DNA of 64,000 bases from Acinetobacter populi (GCF_002174125.1 NZ_NEXX01000001.1:1035159-1099158); one strand, 5' to 3'. Counted from the first letter of the stretch, positions 50,181-61,071 are shown. Numbers and translations are program-made. Notes: generated from the sequence alone by a model not told the origin.

Positions 50181-50876
50181 TTAGTTAGATACGTTGCTTA
50201 CATCAACAGTAAGACCAGGACCCATTGTTGAGCTCAAAGTGATCTTCTTGATATAAACACCTTTAGAAGTTGCTGGTTTTAATCTTTTCAAATCAGCCAC
50301 TAAAGTTTCAACGTTTTGGCGAACAGCAGCCGCATCAAAACCTACTTGACCAATTGCAGCGTGAATAATACCTGCTTTGTCTACACGGTAACGTGCTTGA
50401 CCAGCTTTGGCATTTTTAACCGCAGTTGCAACGTCTGGTGTTACTGTACCAACTTTCGGGTTTGGCATTAAACCACGAGGACCCAAAATTGTACCCAGTT
50501 TACCAACAACACGCATTGCATCCGGTGCAGCAATTACAACGTCGAAATCAAGATTACCTTGTTGAATAGATTCAGCAAGATCATCAAAACCAACGATGTC
50601 TGCGCCTTCAGCTTTTGCAGCTTCAGCAGCAGCGCCTTGAGCAAATACAGCAACACGTACAGTTTTACCTGTACCCGCTGGCAATGTAGTTGCACCACGA
50701 ACCACTTGATCAGATTTACGCGGATCAACACCTAGGTTGATTGCGATATCCAAAGATTCTTTAAACTTCACAGCAGGAAGACTGTTCAGAACTTGAACTG
50801 CTTCATCCAAAGTGTAAACTTTGTTTGCTTCAACAGCAGCAGCAATGGCTTTTTGACGTTTCGTTAACTTTGCCAT
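50181..50876 (-). CDS. rplA: Ribosomal protein L1
   Basis: 231 residues. [15 protein letters not shown] start; [15 protein letters not shown] is the L1 signature. L1 binds 23S rRNA and, in the family, the rplKA mRNA leader. Starts 3 nt after rplK. Confidence 0.98.
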   Translation of the reverse strand: MAKLTKRQKAIAAAVEANKVYTLDEAVQVLNSLPAVKFKESLDIAINLGVDPRKSDQVVRGATTLPAGTGKTVRVAVFAQGAAAEAAKAEGADIVGFDDLAESIQQGNLDFDVVIAAPDAMRVVGKLGTILGPRGLMPNPKVGTVTPDVATAVKNAKAGQARYRVDKAGIIHAAIGQVGFDAAAVRQNVETLVADLKRLKPATSKGVYIKKITLSSTMGPGLTVDVSNVSN

Positions 50877-50879
50877 GTC

Positions 50880-51308
50880 TTATAGCTCCACTTCCAAGCC
50901 CATAGAACGTGCAGAACCAGCGATGGTACGCACACGCGCATCTAAATCAGCACCAGTTAAATCTGGTTCTTTAGTAGTTGCGATTTCTTCCAACTGAGCA
51001 CGAGTCAACTTACCAACTTTAGTTTTGTTTGGTACAGAAGAACCCTTTTGGATACCTGCAGCTTTCTTCAACAGAATAGAAGCAGGAGGAGTTTTCATGA
51101 TAAATGTAAACGACTTATCGTTATACACAGTAATCACGACAGGAATTGGCAAACCAACTTCAAGCTTTTGTGTTGCAGCATTGAATTCTTTACAGAACGC
51201 CATGATGTTTACACCACGTTGACCCAATGCAGGACCAATTGGTGGAGATGGATTCGCTTTACCAGCTGGAACTTGCAGCTTGATATAGCCGTCAATCTTC
51301 TTCGCCAT
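50880..51308 (-). CDS. rplK: Ribosomal protein L11
   Basis: 142 residues ([25 protein letters not shown]). The ATG at 51308 has AGAGGTAA upstream; an in-frame ATG 7 codons earlier is rejected. GTPase-associated centre protein. Forms an operon with rplA. Confidence 0.97.
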   Translation of the reverse strand: MAKKIDGYIKLQVPAGKANPSPPIGPALGQRGVNIMAFCKEFNAATQKLEVGLPIPVVITVYNDKSFTFIMKTPPASILLKKAAGIQKGSSVPNKTKVGKLTRAQLEEIATTKEPDLTGADLDARVRTIAGSARSMGLEVEL

Positions 51309-51444
51309 TTTAATTACCTCTGGGTACAAACGCCGTTAGGCTCCCCAATATTTCTATACATTCAATTTGCATCAAATGTAAAAAACACATAAGCCCGAAC
51401 ACATCCTAGAAGAATTAGTCGGGCAACGATTTGCAGGTTAAAAA
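51309..51444 (-). promoter_or_regulatory. nusG-rplK spacer with hairpin
   Basis: 136 bp. GCCCGAC/GTTCGGGC stem (about 51393-51416) followed by TTATGTGTTTTTT on the minus strand suggests a partial terminator after nusG. The rplKAJL promoter should also lie here. Confidence 0.4.
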
Positions 51445-51978
51445 TTAGTAAGCTTTTTCAACCTGACGGAATTCGAGTTCAACTTGCGTTGGACGATTAA
51501 ATACATTAATCGTTAATGTCAAACGAGATTTATCGTATTGAACTTCTTCCACCACACCTTTAAAGTCGGTAAATGGACCATCAACAACCAATAATTCTTC
51601 GCCTGGCTCAAACATTGTTTTAGGACGTGGAGCTTCGCCTTTGTTTGCAACACGTGCCAAGATTGCATCAGCTTCACGCTGAGTAATCGGCGCAGGTTTT
51701 TCTGGTGTACCACCAATAAAACCCAATACTTTCGGACATTCTTTTACGATATGCCAAGTATCATCATTCATTTCCATTTCGACCAATACATAGCCTGGAA
51801 AGAATTTACGCTCTGACTTACGCTTTTTGCCGTCCTTCATTTCTACGACTTCTTCCGTAGGAACAAGAACTTCACCAAAGCTATCGGCAACAGTGCTACG
51901 TGCAATACGATCATTCAAAGAACGCATGACTTGTTTTTCATAGCCAGAGTAGGCATGAACAATATACCAACGCTTCAT
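51445..51978 (-). CDS. nusG: Transcription antitermination factor NusG
   Basis: 177 residues. N-terminal [15 protein letters not shown] and C-terminal KOW domain ([14 protein letters not shown]). Binds RNA polymerase, linking transcription with ribosome or Rho. Starts 6 nt after secE. Confidence 0.97.
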   Translation of the reverse strand: MKRWYIVHAYSGYEKQVMRSLNDRIARSTVADSFGEVLVPTEEVVEMKDGKKRKSERKFFPGYVLVEMEMNDDTWHIVKECPKVLGFIGGTPEKPAPITQREADAILARVANKGEAPRPKTMFEPGEELLVVDGPFTDFKGVVEEVQYDKSRLTLTINVFNRPTQVELEFRQVEKAY

Positions 51979-51984
51979 AGCAAC

Positions 51985-52425
51985 TTATCCGATAATTAAC
52001 TTAATCAACCAACCCAAAACGTAATCAAAACCCCAAAGTACCAATGAGGTGATAATGACTACAACCAACACTTGCCAAGACGTCGTAACCGTTTCTTGCT
52101 TGGTTGGCCAGGTGACACGCTTTAATTCTATACGTGAATCTTTGAGTAAGCGAACAAAACCCTTACCTTGGTGGGTGGCGTATAATAAACCTAATGCCAC
52201 AATAATACAAGTGGCAATCGCACCGATACGCACCCAAACATTTGCTGCTGGCTGCCAATATTGCGGTAGATACTGATTGACCATCGTTGCGCAAATAAGT
52301 AAGACTATCGTAACAATCCATAACACAGCATCAAATGGAGAACCATTTTTAACCAGTTCTGCCGGATTGTTTCGTTGTGGGATTGGCGCTTCGCTAGATG
52401 CGTCACGCGACTTATCATTCGACAT
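51985..52425 (-). CDS. secE: Preprotein translocase subunit SecE
   Basis: 146 residues, three transmembrane segments. C-terminal conserved motif ELKRVTWPTKQETVTTSW is the SecE signature. Longer N-terminal cytoplasmic part is polar. Paired with nusG as in most bacteria. Confidence 0.96.
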   Translation of the reverse strand: MSNDKSRDASSEAPIPQRNNPAELVKNGSPFDAVLWIVTIVLLICATMVNQYLPQYWQPAANVWVRIGAIATCIIVALGLLYATHQGKGFVRLLKDSRIELKRVTWPTKQETVTTSWQVLVVVIITSLVLWGFDYVLGWLIKLIIG

Positions 52426-52497
52426 TTTTTTACTCGTCGCTAAATTCGCGCTTTATTATAGAACAATTCAGCCTGCTTTAAGCAAGAAATTTTAAAT

Positions 52498-52573
52498 TGG
52501 CAGGTCAGGAGGGACTCGAACCCCCAACATTCGGTTTTGGAGACCGACGCTCTACCAATTGAACTACTGACCT
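52498..52573 (-). tRNA. tRNA-Trp (CCA)
   Basis: 76 nt with encoded CCA. Anticodon CCA in loop; acceptor AGGTCAG/CTGACCT. Sits between tuf and secE. Confidence 0.97.
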
Positions 52574-52579
52574 ATAAGG

Positions 52580-52605
52580 CAGATCGGGAATCAATTCCCG
52601 ATCTG
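52580..52605 (-). other. 11-bp hairpin between tuf and tRNA-Trp
   Basis: CAGATCGGGAA-TCAA-TTCCCGATCTG is a perfect inverted repeat with a 4-nt loop. No T run follows, so it is more likely an mRNA 3' stabiliser or processing site than a terminator. Confidence 0.6.
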
Positions 52606-52635
52606 AGATACTACTTAATACGACTATAAAAGTGA

Positions 52636-53826
52636 TTATGCAGTTACTTTCGCAACAACACCAGCACCTACAGTACGACCACCTTCACGAATCGCAAAGC
52701 GTAGACCTGGGTCCATTGCGATTGGGTGGATTAATTCAACTGACATTTCAACGTTGTCACCTGGCATAACCATTTCAACGCCTTCTTTCAATTGGATTGC
52801 ACCAGTTACGTCTGTTGTACGGAAGTAGAACTGTGGACGGTAACCATTTAAGAATGGCGTATGACGACCACCTTCTTCTTTTGACAACACATATACTTCT
52901 GCGTCAAATTTGGTATGCGGTTTGATTGTACCTGGTTTAGCCAGTACTTGACCACGTTGCACTTCTTCACGTTTTGTACCACGTAGAAGAACACCACAGT
53001 TCTCGCCTGCACGACCTTCGTCAAGAAGTTTACGGAACATTTCAACGCCGGTTACAGTTGTTTTAACTGTATCTTTAATACCAACGATTTCAACTTCTTC
53101 ACCAACTTTTACGATACCAGATTCAACACGACCTGTTACCACTGTACCACGACCAGAGATTGAGAATACATCTTCGATTGGCATCAAGAATGCTTTATCG
53201 ATTGCACGTTCTGGTTCTGGGATATAAGAGTCAAGTGCAGCAACTAATGAAAGTACTGATTCTTCACCGTAAGGACCTGCATCACCATTTAATGCAGCCA
53301 AAGCTGAACCACGGATTACAGGGGTATCATCACCAGGGAAGTCATAAGCAGAAAGAAGTTCACGCACTTCCATCTCTACCAATTCAAGCAATTCTTCGTC
53401 GTCTACAAGGTCGCATTTGTTCAAGAATACGATGATGTAAGGTACACCAACCTGACGAGACAACAGGATGTGTTCACGTGTTTGTGGCATTGGACCATCA
53501 GTCGCAGCACATACAAGGATCGCACCGTCCATTTGCGCAGCACCAGTGATCATGTTTTTCACATAGTCGGCATGTCCTGGGCAGTCTACGTGTGCGTAGT
53601 GACGTGCTGGAGAATCATATTCTACGTGTGATGTATTAATTGTAATACCACGTGCTTTTTCTTCTGGTGCAGAGTCGATTGCTGCATAATCTTTCGCTTC
53701 ACCGCCATAAGTTTTTGCACAGATGGTTGCGATCGCAGCTGTTAAAGTTGTTTTACCATGGTCAACGTGACCGATAGTGCCCACGTTTACGTGTGGTTTA
53801 TTACGTTCAAACTTGGCTTTAGCCAT
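52636..53826 (-). CDS. tuf: Elongation factor Tu
   Basis: 396 residues. GTPase P-loop [19 protein letters not shown] and NKCDLVDD are intact. Lies in the tRNA-tufB-secE context, so it is the tufB position. Delivers aminoacyl-tRNA to the ribosome. Confidence 0.98.
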   Translation of the reverse strand: MAKAKFERNKPHVNVGTIGHVDHGKTTLTAAIATICAKTYGGEAKDYAAIDSAPEEKARGITINTSHVEYDSPARHYAHVDCPGHADYVKNMITGAAQMDGAILVCAATDGPMPQTREHILLSRQVGVPYIIVFLNKCDLVDDEELLELVEMEVRELLSAYDFPGDDTPVIRGSALAALNGDAGPYGEESVLSLVAALDSYIPEPERAIDKAFLMPIEDVFSISGRGTVVTGRVESGIVKVGEEVEIVGIKDTVKTTVTGVEMFRKLLDEGRAGENCGVLLRGTKREEVQRGQVLAKPGTIKPHTKFDAEVYVLSKEEGGRHTPFLNGYRPQFYFRTTDVTGAIQLKEGVEMVMPGDNVEMSVELIHPIAMDPGLRFAIREGGRTVGAGVVAKVTA

Positions 53827-53991
53827 GATGATTATCCTCGTTTACGCCGAGACTACTCTAACCAGACTCGTCGATTCAAACTCAGTTATCGACTCAAATG
53901 TTTAGCAAAAACTAAACGCCCAATACTTTAAAAGCAGACTAAAAAGCCTGCTTTATTTAAAATCTTTTACTGTAACACTCTAAGCACAATC

Positions 53992-54066
<75 letters not shown>

Positions 54067-54085
54067 GATAGACTACGCTTCGAGA

Positions 54086-54161
54086 TGGAGCGGGAGACGA
54101 GGATCGAACTCGCGACATGCAGCTTGGAAGGCTGCCACTCTACCAACTGAGTTACTCCCGC
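54086..54161 (-). tRNA. tRNA-Gly (TCC)
   Basis: 76 nt, encoded CCA, anticodon TCC, acceptor GCGGGAG/CTCCCGC. Confidence 0.95.
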
Positions 54162-54194
54162 ACATGTTGGTACATTTTTATCGAAGACTTTAGA

Positions 54195-54278
54195 TGGTGG
54201 TGAGGGAAGGATTCGAACCTTCGAAACTTTCGTGGCAGAGTTACAGTCTGCTCCCTTTGACCGCTCGGGAACCTCACC
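54195..54278 (-). tRNA. tRNA-Tyr (GTA)
   Basis: 84 nt with a long variable arm, encoded CCA, anticodon GTA. Acceptor GGTGAGG/CCTCACC. Confidence 0.96.
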
Positions 54279-54317
54279 AAATCACACGCTCTTCAGTGTG
54301 CTCTTCTACTACATAAA

Positions 54318-54393
<76 letters not shown>

Positions 54394-54442
54394 GTTTCTT
54401 TATGCTTAACACTTATTTGTGTTTCGTATCAGAACGGGGTGC

Positions 54443-54470
54443 AGTTTAGCAAAACTCTCACATGATGCAA
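54443..54470 (-). promoter_or_regulatory. Promoter of the tRNA-tufB operon
   Basis: Minus strand -35 TTGCAT (54465-54470), 16 nt, -10 TAAACT (54443-54448), then GC-rich discriminator GCACCCCG. Typical stable-RNA promoter upstream of the first tRNA. Confidence 0.65.
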
Positions 54471-54499
54471 GTACTTTTTGTAAAAAAACTGCGAAAAAC

Positions 54500-55993
54500 C
54501 TATAAAATCAACCCGTTTGACGATAATTCAACCGCTTTGATTACTGCGCGAGCTTTTATTTGGGTCTCATTCCACTCTGACGCCGGATTTGAGTCCGCGA
54601 CCAGACCTGCACCTGCCTGCACATAGACCTTATTATCACGAATAATACCGGTACGAATGGCAATCGACATGTCCATTTCACCATGCCAGCCCAGATATCC
54701 GACTGCCCCACCAAACACACCACGTTTAACCGGTTCAACTTCATCAATGATTTCCATGGCACGGATTTTCGGTGCACCAGACAATGTACCTGCCGGGAAA
54801 GTCGCTTTGAGCACATCCAGTGCATCAACATCAGCTTTTACTTCACCCTGTACATTGGAAACAATATGCATCACATGTGAATAACGCTCTACCACCATTT
54901 GATCGGTTACCTGCACTTTACCAATCTTGGATACGCGACCAATATCATTACGTCCAAGATCAATCAACATCAAATGCTCGGCAATTTCTTTCTCATCCGA
55001 CAATAGATCTTTTTCCAGTGCCAGATCTTCTTCTTGAGTTTTTCCGCGCGGACGCGTTCCAGCCAGTGGGCGCACAGTGGCGATTCCATCTTCCAATCGA
55101 CACAAAATTTCCGGTGAAGACCCAACAATATAAAATGGCTTTTGATCTTCTAAGGTATATCCCTGTACCAGAAACAAATAAGGTGAAGGATTCAAATGGC
55201 GCAAAGCACGATAAACAGAAATCGGATCACCATCAAAATCAGATACCATTCGATGTCCGGGCACGACCTGCATCACATCTCCCGCCCGAATATACTCCTT
55301 GACCAATTCAACAGTTTCAAGAAACTTTTGCTCGCCTGTTAACGAATGAAATACAGGTGCGGTGTGCGGTTTTGCCACCAGACTGACGGGTTGAGCCAAT
55401 AGATCTTCAAGTTCATCCAGACGTTGTTGTGCCTGTTGATAGGCATCTTGCTGCCCGACATCGGCATGGGTAATCAAAAACATGGTGTCTTTAAGATTAT
55501 CAAACACGATGACTGTCTTAGATAACATCATCCATAGATCAGGCAAACCAATTGGATCGGCTTCTGGTACATTCTTTAGGCGTGGCTCGATATAACGTAC
55601 TGAGTCATAACCAAAATAGCCTACTAACCCACCAGTAAATTGTGGCAATGCAGGGATTAACGCATGCGGTGGCACTTTAAACTGTGCCTGATAATCACGA
55701 ATATATTGGAACGGATCCAGACATTGTTGCGTGGAAACACGCCCCTGTTCATCCTGAATAGTTAATATACCGGCATTACAAGAAAATACCGTACTTTCTC
55801 CCAGACCAATAATGGAATAGCGTGCCCAAGTTTCACCCCCCTCAACCGATTCAAATAAATAAGCCAATTGTTGCTGACGCAAACGAGCAAAAACGGTTAA
55901 AGGTGTTTCAGTATCAGCCAGACGCTGACGAAATACAGGAATAGTTAAATAACCAGCTTGTTTTAATTGTTCAAATTGTACAATAGAAGTCAT
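54500..55993 (-). CDS. trpE: Anthranilate synthase component I
   Basis: 497 residues. Chorismate-binding domain with LIDLGRNDIGRVSKIGKV, GTLSGAPKIRAMEII and QAGAGLVADS near the C-terminus. N-terminal feedback region LFESVEGGE is present, so tryptophan inhibition is likely. Stand-alone, with gph upstream, as in other gammaproteobacteria; no trpG is adjacent. Confidence 0.96.
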   Translation of the reverse strand: MTSIVQFEQLKQAGYLTIPVFRQRLADTETPLTVFARLRQQQLAYLFESVEGGETWARYSIIGLGESTVFSCNAGILTIQDEQGRVSTQQCLDPFQYIRDYQAQFKVPPHALIPALPQFTGGLVGYFGYDSVRYIEPRLKNVPEADPIGLPDLWMMLSKTVIVFDNLKDTMFLITHADVGQQDAYQQAQQRLDELEDLLAQPVSLVAKPHTAPVFHSLTGEQKFLETVELVKEYIRAGDVMQVVPGHRMVSDFDGDPISVYRALRHLNPSPYLFLVQGYTLEDQKPFYIVGSSPEILCRLEDGIATVRPLAGTRPRGKTQEEDLALEKDLLSDEKEIAEHLMLIDLGRNDIGRVSKIGKVQVTDQMVVERYSHVMHIVSNVQGEVKADVDALDVLKATFPAGTLSGAPKIRAMEIIDEVEPVKRGVFGGAVGYLGWHGEMDMSIAIRTGIIRDNKVYVQAGAGLVADSNPASEWNETQIKARAVIKAVELSSNGLIL

Positions 55994-56090
55994 GATCCGC
56001 TCTCAATGTATCGATAGAAAATAGTGTCTTTATTCGTTAATTTTTTAACGCCATCGAAACATCGTTGACTGATTCATAATGTCCTCAAAT

Positions 56091-56765
56091 TTATGCTGAA
56101 ATAAGTTGTTGCAAAGAGTCGATCACCCACTGCGGCTGACACAATTGTATGTCTTCTCCATGATTATAGCCATAGCTTAAGACAATACAATCTATTCCCG
56201 CTGCACGCGCTGCTTCAACATCATTACGGGAATCACCAATCATTAAGGTCTGTGCCGCAGATTGACCAAAATATTGCATGGCATGCAACAGCGGTTCTGG
56301 ATGCGGTTTACGATGAGTTAAAGAATCACCACCCAATACCAGTGCAAAGCGTTCCAATAAATTAAGCTGCCTGAGTAGTTCTACTGCTGCCTGATAAGGT
56401 TTATTGGTGACGCAGACCAGTGTTTTATTCTGGGTTTTGCAATACTCCAGAAAATCCAGTACCCCTTCATAAATTGTGGTTTCCACACACAAATTATGCT
56501 GATACACCGGTAAAAAGTGCTGTAAAAGGATTTGCTGTTGCGCAGGATCAAGCTTCTGATCCTGATATTGGATTACACAACCACATAATTGCGCTGCACC
56601 TTTACCCACCCAGACCCGTACCTGCTGTTCGGTTACTGTTGGACGCCCTAAATCCTTAAGGGTTAAATTCATGGCACGATACAAATCACGTGCCGAATCC
56701 ACCAACGTACCATCCAGATCGAATAAAATTAGTTGTCGCTGCGATATGTCAAATAGTGGATTCAT
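56091..56765 (-). CDS. gph: Phosphoglycolate phosphatase (HAD)
   Basis: 224 residues. HAD motif I LFDLDGTLVDSA, motif II VCVTNKP, motif IV GDSRNDVEAARAAG. Dephosphorylates 2-phosphoglycolate. GAGGG SD. Lies 97 bp before trpE on the same strand, a conserved pairing. Confidence 0.92.
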   Translation of the reverse strand: MNPLFDISQRQLILFDLDGTLVDSARDLYRAMNLTLKDLGRPTVTEQQVRVWVGKGAAQLCGCVIQYQDQKLDPAQQQILLQHFLPVYQHNLCVETTIYEGVLDFLEYCKTQNKTLVCVTNKPYQAAVELLRQLNLLERFALVLGGDSLTHRKPHPEPLLHAMQYFGQSAAQTLMIGDSRNDVEAARAAGIDCIVLSYGYNHGEDIQLCQPQWVIDSLQQLISA

Positions 56766-56787
56766 TCTTCACCCTCTGTTACTTTCA

Positions 56788-57228
56788 TCATTTGTAATAG
56801 TAAGTCTGTTTTACCATTTGACTGGGTAAATCTAACCACACTTGGTAATTTAATGAATAGCAAAATGGTTTTTTATCAAAATTTGGGCTGTTATGAGTGA
56901 GATAAGGAAATTCAAAAGCTACCACCTCATCTCCTGTTACTACACAATACTTTAAGATTTCCAAATCTATAACATAAATTTCTGGATTATCAGTTTGGGT
57001 AGTTAACTTAACCGATAAAATTAAAAAATTACTATCCGAGCTTAAAAGAACCTTACAATCCCAAACTTCAAACCGAAAATACTTATCGAACTCTATAATC
57101 CGAACAATAGGATTCCATCTTAATTCATATAAAAAAGTATAAAGCTTAAATACTTTATCATCTTTTACAATAGGAAGCATACCTAGCTGTGGCAGCTCCT
57201 TTTCATTATAAATCCTACCAGCATCCAT
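56788..57228 (-). CDS. AT-rich hypothetical protein
   Basis: 146 residues, rich in Tyr, Phe, Ile and Asp, with no signal peptide, membrane segment or motif I can name. Base composition is clearly more AT-rich than gph and the FHA gene on either side, which may mean acquisition or low expression. The ATG at 57228 lies 6 nt after the FHA gene's stop, with no SD, so translation is probably coupled. Unknown function. Confidence 0.6.
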   Translation of the reverse strand: MDAGRIYNEKELPQLGMLPIVKDDKVFKLYTFLYELRWNPIVRIIEFDKYFRFEVWDCKVLLSSDSNFLILSVKLTTQTDNPEIYVIDLEILKYCVVTGDEVVAFEFPYLTHNSPNFDKKPFCYSLNYQVWLDLPSQMVKQTYYYK

Positions 57229-57234
57229 CAAAAT

Positions 57235-57855
57235 TTATTGACCAACAAAAAACAAGCTCACCAAGATAAGTAAAATGATTAAAATCACCAGACTAATCAC
57301 GCCGACTTTGGCATTTTTCTTTTGCTGTTCAACCTGCTCAACCCGACTTTCAGGTTCTGGAATCGCCACAGGTTGTGGTTCAGGCTCAACTTTCACTTCA
57401 ATATGTTCTGGAATTGGTGCGGGTTTTGGTACGCCAATATTGGTTGGCATTCCATCGCGGTTTAACGCTACATCAGCACCACGCTGTTCGAGTGTTGGCA
57501 TACCTTGATCACCCGGCACAACTTTTTCAATACTTGGCGCATCTGTGGTTGCAGCTTGTTCAACATGATCTTCGATGATTTGAAAACGAATGTTTTCAAA
57601 ATTAATTTCATCTTGAGAATGAAGTTGTTGCTCTGTCACCTGTTGATTGTTCACAAAGGTGCCATTGGAAGAACCCAAATCCTGAATCCATAGCGAACCA
57701 TCTTCTTTTAAAAGCAATGCAGCATGACGCCGCGATACATGTGCAGCTTGTAAAACAATATCAGCCTGCTGATGACGTCCGATCACCATATCCCGATCAA
57801 TTACAAGAGTTTCACCTACAATCGGTTCACTTAGTCCTACCAGCTTCCAACGCAT
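57235..57855 (-). CDS. FHA-domain membrane protein
   Basis: 206 residues. N-terminal FHA domain (VIGRHQQADIVLQAAHVSRRHAALL, DLGSSNGTFVNN) binds phosphothreonine peptides. A Pro/Glu-rich linker leads to a C-terminal transmembrane helix (VGVISLVILIILLILVSLFFVG), so the FHA domain is cytoplasmic and tail-anchored. AGGA SD. No kinase or phosphatase partner is adjacent. Confidence 0.85.
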   Translation of the reverse strand: MRWKLVGLSEPIVGETLVIDRDMVIGRHQQADIVLQAAHVSRRHAALLLKEDGSLWIQDLGSSNGTFVNNQQVTEQQLHSQDEINFENIRFQIIEDHVEQAATTDAPSIEKVVPGDQGMPTLEQRGADVALNRDGMPTNIGVPKPAPIPEHIEVKVEPEPQPVAIPEPESRVEQVEQQKKNAKVGVISLVILIILLILVSLFFVGQ

Positions 57856-57924
57856 GTATTTATCCTATTCATTTCTCATGACAACGTGTATCAGTTTAGC
57901 AAAGCTATCTTTGGGTTTAAACCT

Positions 57925-60201
57925 TTATTCTAACAAACGATATTGTGTCTGTGTTTCGGTATTTGCTGTGCGTTCAACATTCACTTGAGGCTGTGCCGGC
58001 ACAGTCACAACCGGTTGTGACTGCGTTGTATTCGCTTGAGGACGCAAGTCAACCGTCGTTGTACTATTACTTGCTGTTGGTGTCACTGGAATAGTCTGAT
58101 ATTTTTTACCATTTTGTTGTTGCTCTTTTGGAATAGGTACCGTTATACGTTGTTGATAAAGATCATTTGCATCTTCAGGCAAGGTCGCAAAACTGCCATC
58201 TGTATCAAATGCCAATTGTAAACTTCTTAACTGACCATAACGCTGACGCGTTACATTTCTACTGTCGAAATCATCCCTGATAATTGTCGGATGAATGAAA
58301 ACCAGTAAATTACGTTTTTCAGTCGAAGTATTATCGGAGCGGAATAAACGCCCTACCACCGGGATACGCCCTAAACCCGGTACAGATTGACGCCCTTGGC
58401 TTCGATCATCTTTAATCAAGCCACCTAGCACGATTGTTTGTCCATCTTCTGCCAGAATTGCAGTTTTAATCGCACGTTTACTGGTAATAATATCTGATGC
58501 AGAAGAGTCATCCGTCACTGCTGAAACTTCCTGTTCAACCTGTAATCGAATCGTACCACCCTCACCAATTTGAGGAACGACCTTAAGTGTAATCCCGACA
58601 TCCTTACGTTCAATCGTAGTATATGGATTTGCCGTACCATTTGTGGTACTTACAGAACCGGTGACAAATGGTACATTTTCACCCACTACAATATAGGCTT
58701 CTTCATTATCCATTGTGACTACGGAGGGTGCAGACAAAAGATTGGTTTTATTACTACTTTCCAATGCCTGTACCAAGATGCCAAAAAAGCTCTGCGTACC
58801 ATCACTATTACGCTTATAATCCCCAATACCCACCGTTGCACCATTGCTCATACCAGTTAATGCAGTTGCCTGAGTGGTACTGCCACCCAAATAACCCGCA
58901 GCCAGACTAGCTAAACTTGCCCCGGCATTGGAGAAATTAATCAGACCAACGCCACTGGATAAATCACCCAATGCCCATTGCACACCAAGCTGGTCTGCAT
59001 TTGTACCGGACACTTCCAAAATTGCTGCTTCGATTAAAACCTGTTGACGACGGATATCCAATTGCTGAATTGCACTTTCGATTTCCCGCATCAATTGAGG
59101 ATCCGCTTTGACCACCAAGGCATTTTGTGTTGCATCGGCAATAATGCTCACGCCATTCCCATTAAAGCTGGTTAAAGCATTCTGGTTGTTATTGTTATTT
59201 GAACCGCTTAAATTAATCAAGGAACCAGATGAAGTCGATGTGGAAGATGTACCTGAATTATTATTCAGTAATGAATTAACACTATTATTGCTACCTGAAG
59301 ATGAATTATTGGTACTACTGTTAACCGCCTGCCCTGTCACCAGACCTTGCAGAATTTCTGCAAGATTTTTAGCATTGGCATGTTTTAAACGAAAGACCTG
59401 TAAACCACCCAAACGATTTGCCGATGGTACATCCAACATTTCAATCAATTGTCGAATACGTTTACGACTACCGGTATCGCCCTTAATCAAAATGCGATTG
59501 GTTCGAGTATCTGCGATCACGCGCACTCGGGAACCCTTTAAATCCTTTGCCGCGCCTGTCGCGCTCATGGAATCGATCAAACCCAGAATTTCTTCAGCCT
59601 GACTCGCTTGCAAAGCAATAGCTTCAATATCATTTTCACCAGTCCCGTCCAGATTGCGAATAATGGTTTCCAATTGATAGATATTGGCCGCCCGATCAGA
59701 GACGATTAATGCATTGGTTCCCGGTACAGCAGCCAGATTGGCAAATTGCGGCATTAAAGGTCGTAATGCAGGGATTAAATCATTGGGATTGGTATTATCC
59801 AGCCAAATAATACGGGTAACGATTTGGTCCCCGCTGGCATTATTACGCGCATCATATGGAATACCCGAATTTTTCACATTATTGTCGGGAACCAGTTTTA
59901 TGGTATTTCCTGATGGAATTGCCACCACGCCATTCACATTTAACACACCTAGAAACAAGTCATAAACTTGATCTTTGGTCAGTGCTTTATTGGAAATGAC
60001 GGTCACATTGCCACGTACACGTGGATCAACCGCAAAATTCTTACCGGTAATATCAGCAACTTCATTAATAAATGCAGCAAGATCGGCATCACGCAGATTA
60101 ATTTTCCAGGTTTGCGCATAGGCACCTGTACTTATCGCAGCCATCATCGGTGCTGCCGCCACTAAAGCCCATAGTTGACGATTTTCGATATGTAAACTCA
60201 T
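57925..60201 (-). CDS. gspD: Type II secretion secretin
   Basis: 758 residues. Signal peptide to AYAQ; N0-N3 domains; secretin core with VPGLGRIPVVGRLF and the closing region RNLLVFIHPTII. A Ser/Asn-rich low-complexity insert spans about residues 290-338. Forms the outer-membrane pore with GspC. No pilotin gene is adjacent. Starts 42 nt after gspC. Confidence 0.95.
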   Translation of the reverse strand: MSLHIENRQLWALVAAAPMMAAISTGAYAQTWKINLRDADLAAFINEVADITGKNFAVDPRVRGNVTVISNKALTKDQVYDLFLGVLNVNGVVAIPSGNTIKLVPDNNVKNSGIPYDARNNASGDQIVTRIIWLDNTNPNDLIPALRPLMPQFANLAAVPGTNALIVSDRAANIYQLETIIRNLDGTGENDIEAIALQASQAEEILGLIDSMSATGAAKDLKGSRVRVIADTRTNRILIKGDTGSRKRIRQLIEMLDVPSANRLGGLQVFRLKHANAKNLAEILQGLVTGQAVNSSTNNSSSGSNNSVNSLLNNNSGTSSTSTSSGSLINLSGSNNNNNQNALTSFNGNGVSIIADATQNALVVKADPQLMREIESAIQQLDIRRQQVLIEAAILEVSGTNADQLGVQWALGDLSSGVGLINFSNAGASLASLAAGYLGGSTTQATALTGMSNGATVGIGDYKRNSDGTQSFFGILVQALESSNKTNLLSAPSVVTMDNEEAYIVVGENVPFVTGSVSTTNGTANPYTTIERKDVGITLKVVPQIGEGGTIRLQVEQEVSAVTDDSSASDIITSKRAIKTAILAEDGQTIVLGGLIKDDRSQGRQSVPGLGRIPVVGRLFRSDNTSTEKRNLLVFIHPTIIRDDFDSRNVTRQRYGQLRSLQLAFDTDGSFATLPEDANDLYQQRITVPIPKEQQQNGKKYQTIPVTPTASNSTTTVDLRPQANTTQSQPVVTVPAQPQVNVERTANTETQTQYRLLE

Positions 60202-60243
60202 GTGAACTCGTCTTGCCTCATCTCATTGTGCACTTCATGTGCC

Positions 60244-61071
60244 TTAAAAACTTTGTTGTATGGTCATCGTTTGATCACCACGCTGAATTTCAATTTTTGC
60301 CTGACCTGTTTTTCTAATTTGCTCAAGCAATTGTGCCTCATTTGTTGCGCCGGAAAGGGTTTGCCCATTCACAGAAATAATGCGATCTCCAGGTTTTAAA
60401 CCTAGCCTTGTCCTTAAAGCCGGTGGTGTTTTATCCGTAACTTCAAAACCATTTTGTCCGCTATTTACACCCATCTGGTTTAGATATTGTTCCCGATCTT
60501 TTTGCAATTGCTCAATCGCACCACCAATTGCACCATCTGCGGTATTATTATTTTCTGGTGTTACAGGACTTGTAGGTGCCGCGACAGGTGGTGGCGCGAT
60601 ATTGGCAGTGGTACTGGCTTCACCAAATTTTATTTCACGGGTTTGTCCACTACTTTCACGAATAATCACCCGATCCCAGTACACATCTGCAAGTTCTAGT
60701 CCAGTTTCAGCAATCTTATCACCGATTCGATAACTATCCGCTTTATCATTGACACGTAAAACAGCAGAAGATAAATAACGGGGACTCGCTAAAACAACAC
60801 CTTCGAGTTTAAGCGGTAAACTTGCCTGTGTCTGGGCTTGCGGATTCTGACCCTGTTCTTCAAATAATGAAAATCTTACGATATTAGGCATAACTGGTTG
60901 CTGCGAACCCAGAATAACCGGCTGAATAACCGGAATTTGTGGAGGCGCAATAAACCACCAGAACAAACTTGCCAAGCGCCAGCACAGCCAAATCATGACA
61001 ATAAAAAAAAGTACAGGTGCAAGCTTATCAAGCTTTTGTAAATCGAATCTGGATAACCACTGTTGCATCAT
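60244..61071 (-). CDS. gspC: Type II secretion protein GspC
   Basis: 275 residues. One N-terminal membrane helix (about 20-42), homology region, Pro/Thr linker and a C-terminal PDZ-like domain (GLKPGDRIISVNGQTLSG). Connects the inner-membrane platform to GspD. Start at 61071 overlaps the gspN stop as TGATG. Confidence 0.9.
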   Translation of the reverse strand: MMQQWLSRFDLQKLDKLAPVLFFIVMIWLCWRLASLFWWFIAPPQIPVIQPVILGSQQPVMPNIVRFSLFEEQGQNPQAQTQASLPLKLEGVVLASPRYLSSAVLRVNDKADSYRIGDKIAETGLELADVYWDRVIIRESSGQTREIKFGEASTTANIAPPPVAAPTSPVTPENNNTADGAIGGAIEQLQKDREQYLNQMGVNSGQNGFEVTDKTPPALRTRLGLKPGDRIISVNGQTLSGATNEAQLLEQIRKTGQAKIEIQRGDQTMTIQQSF

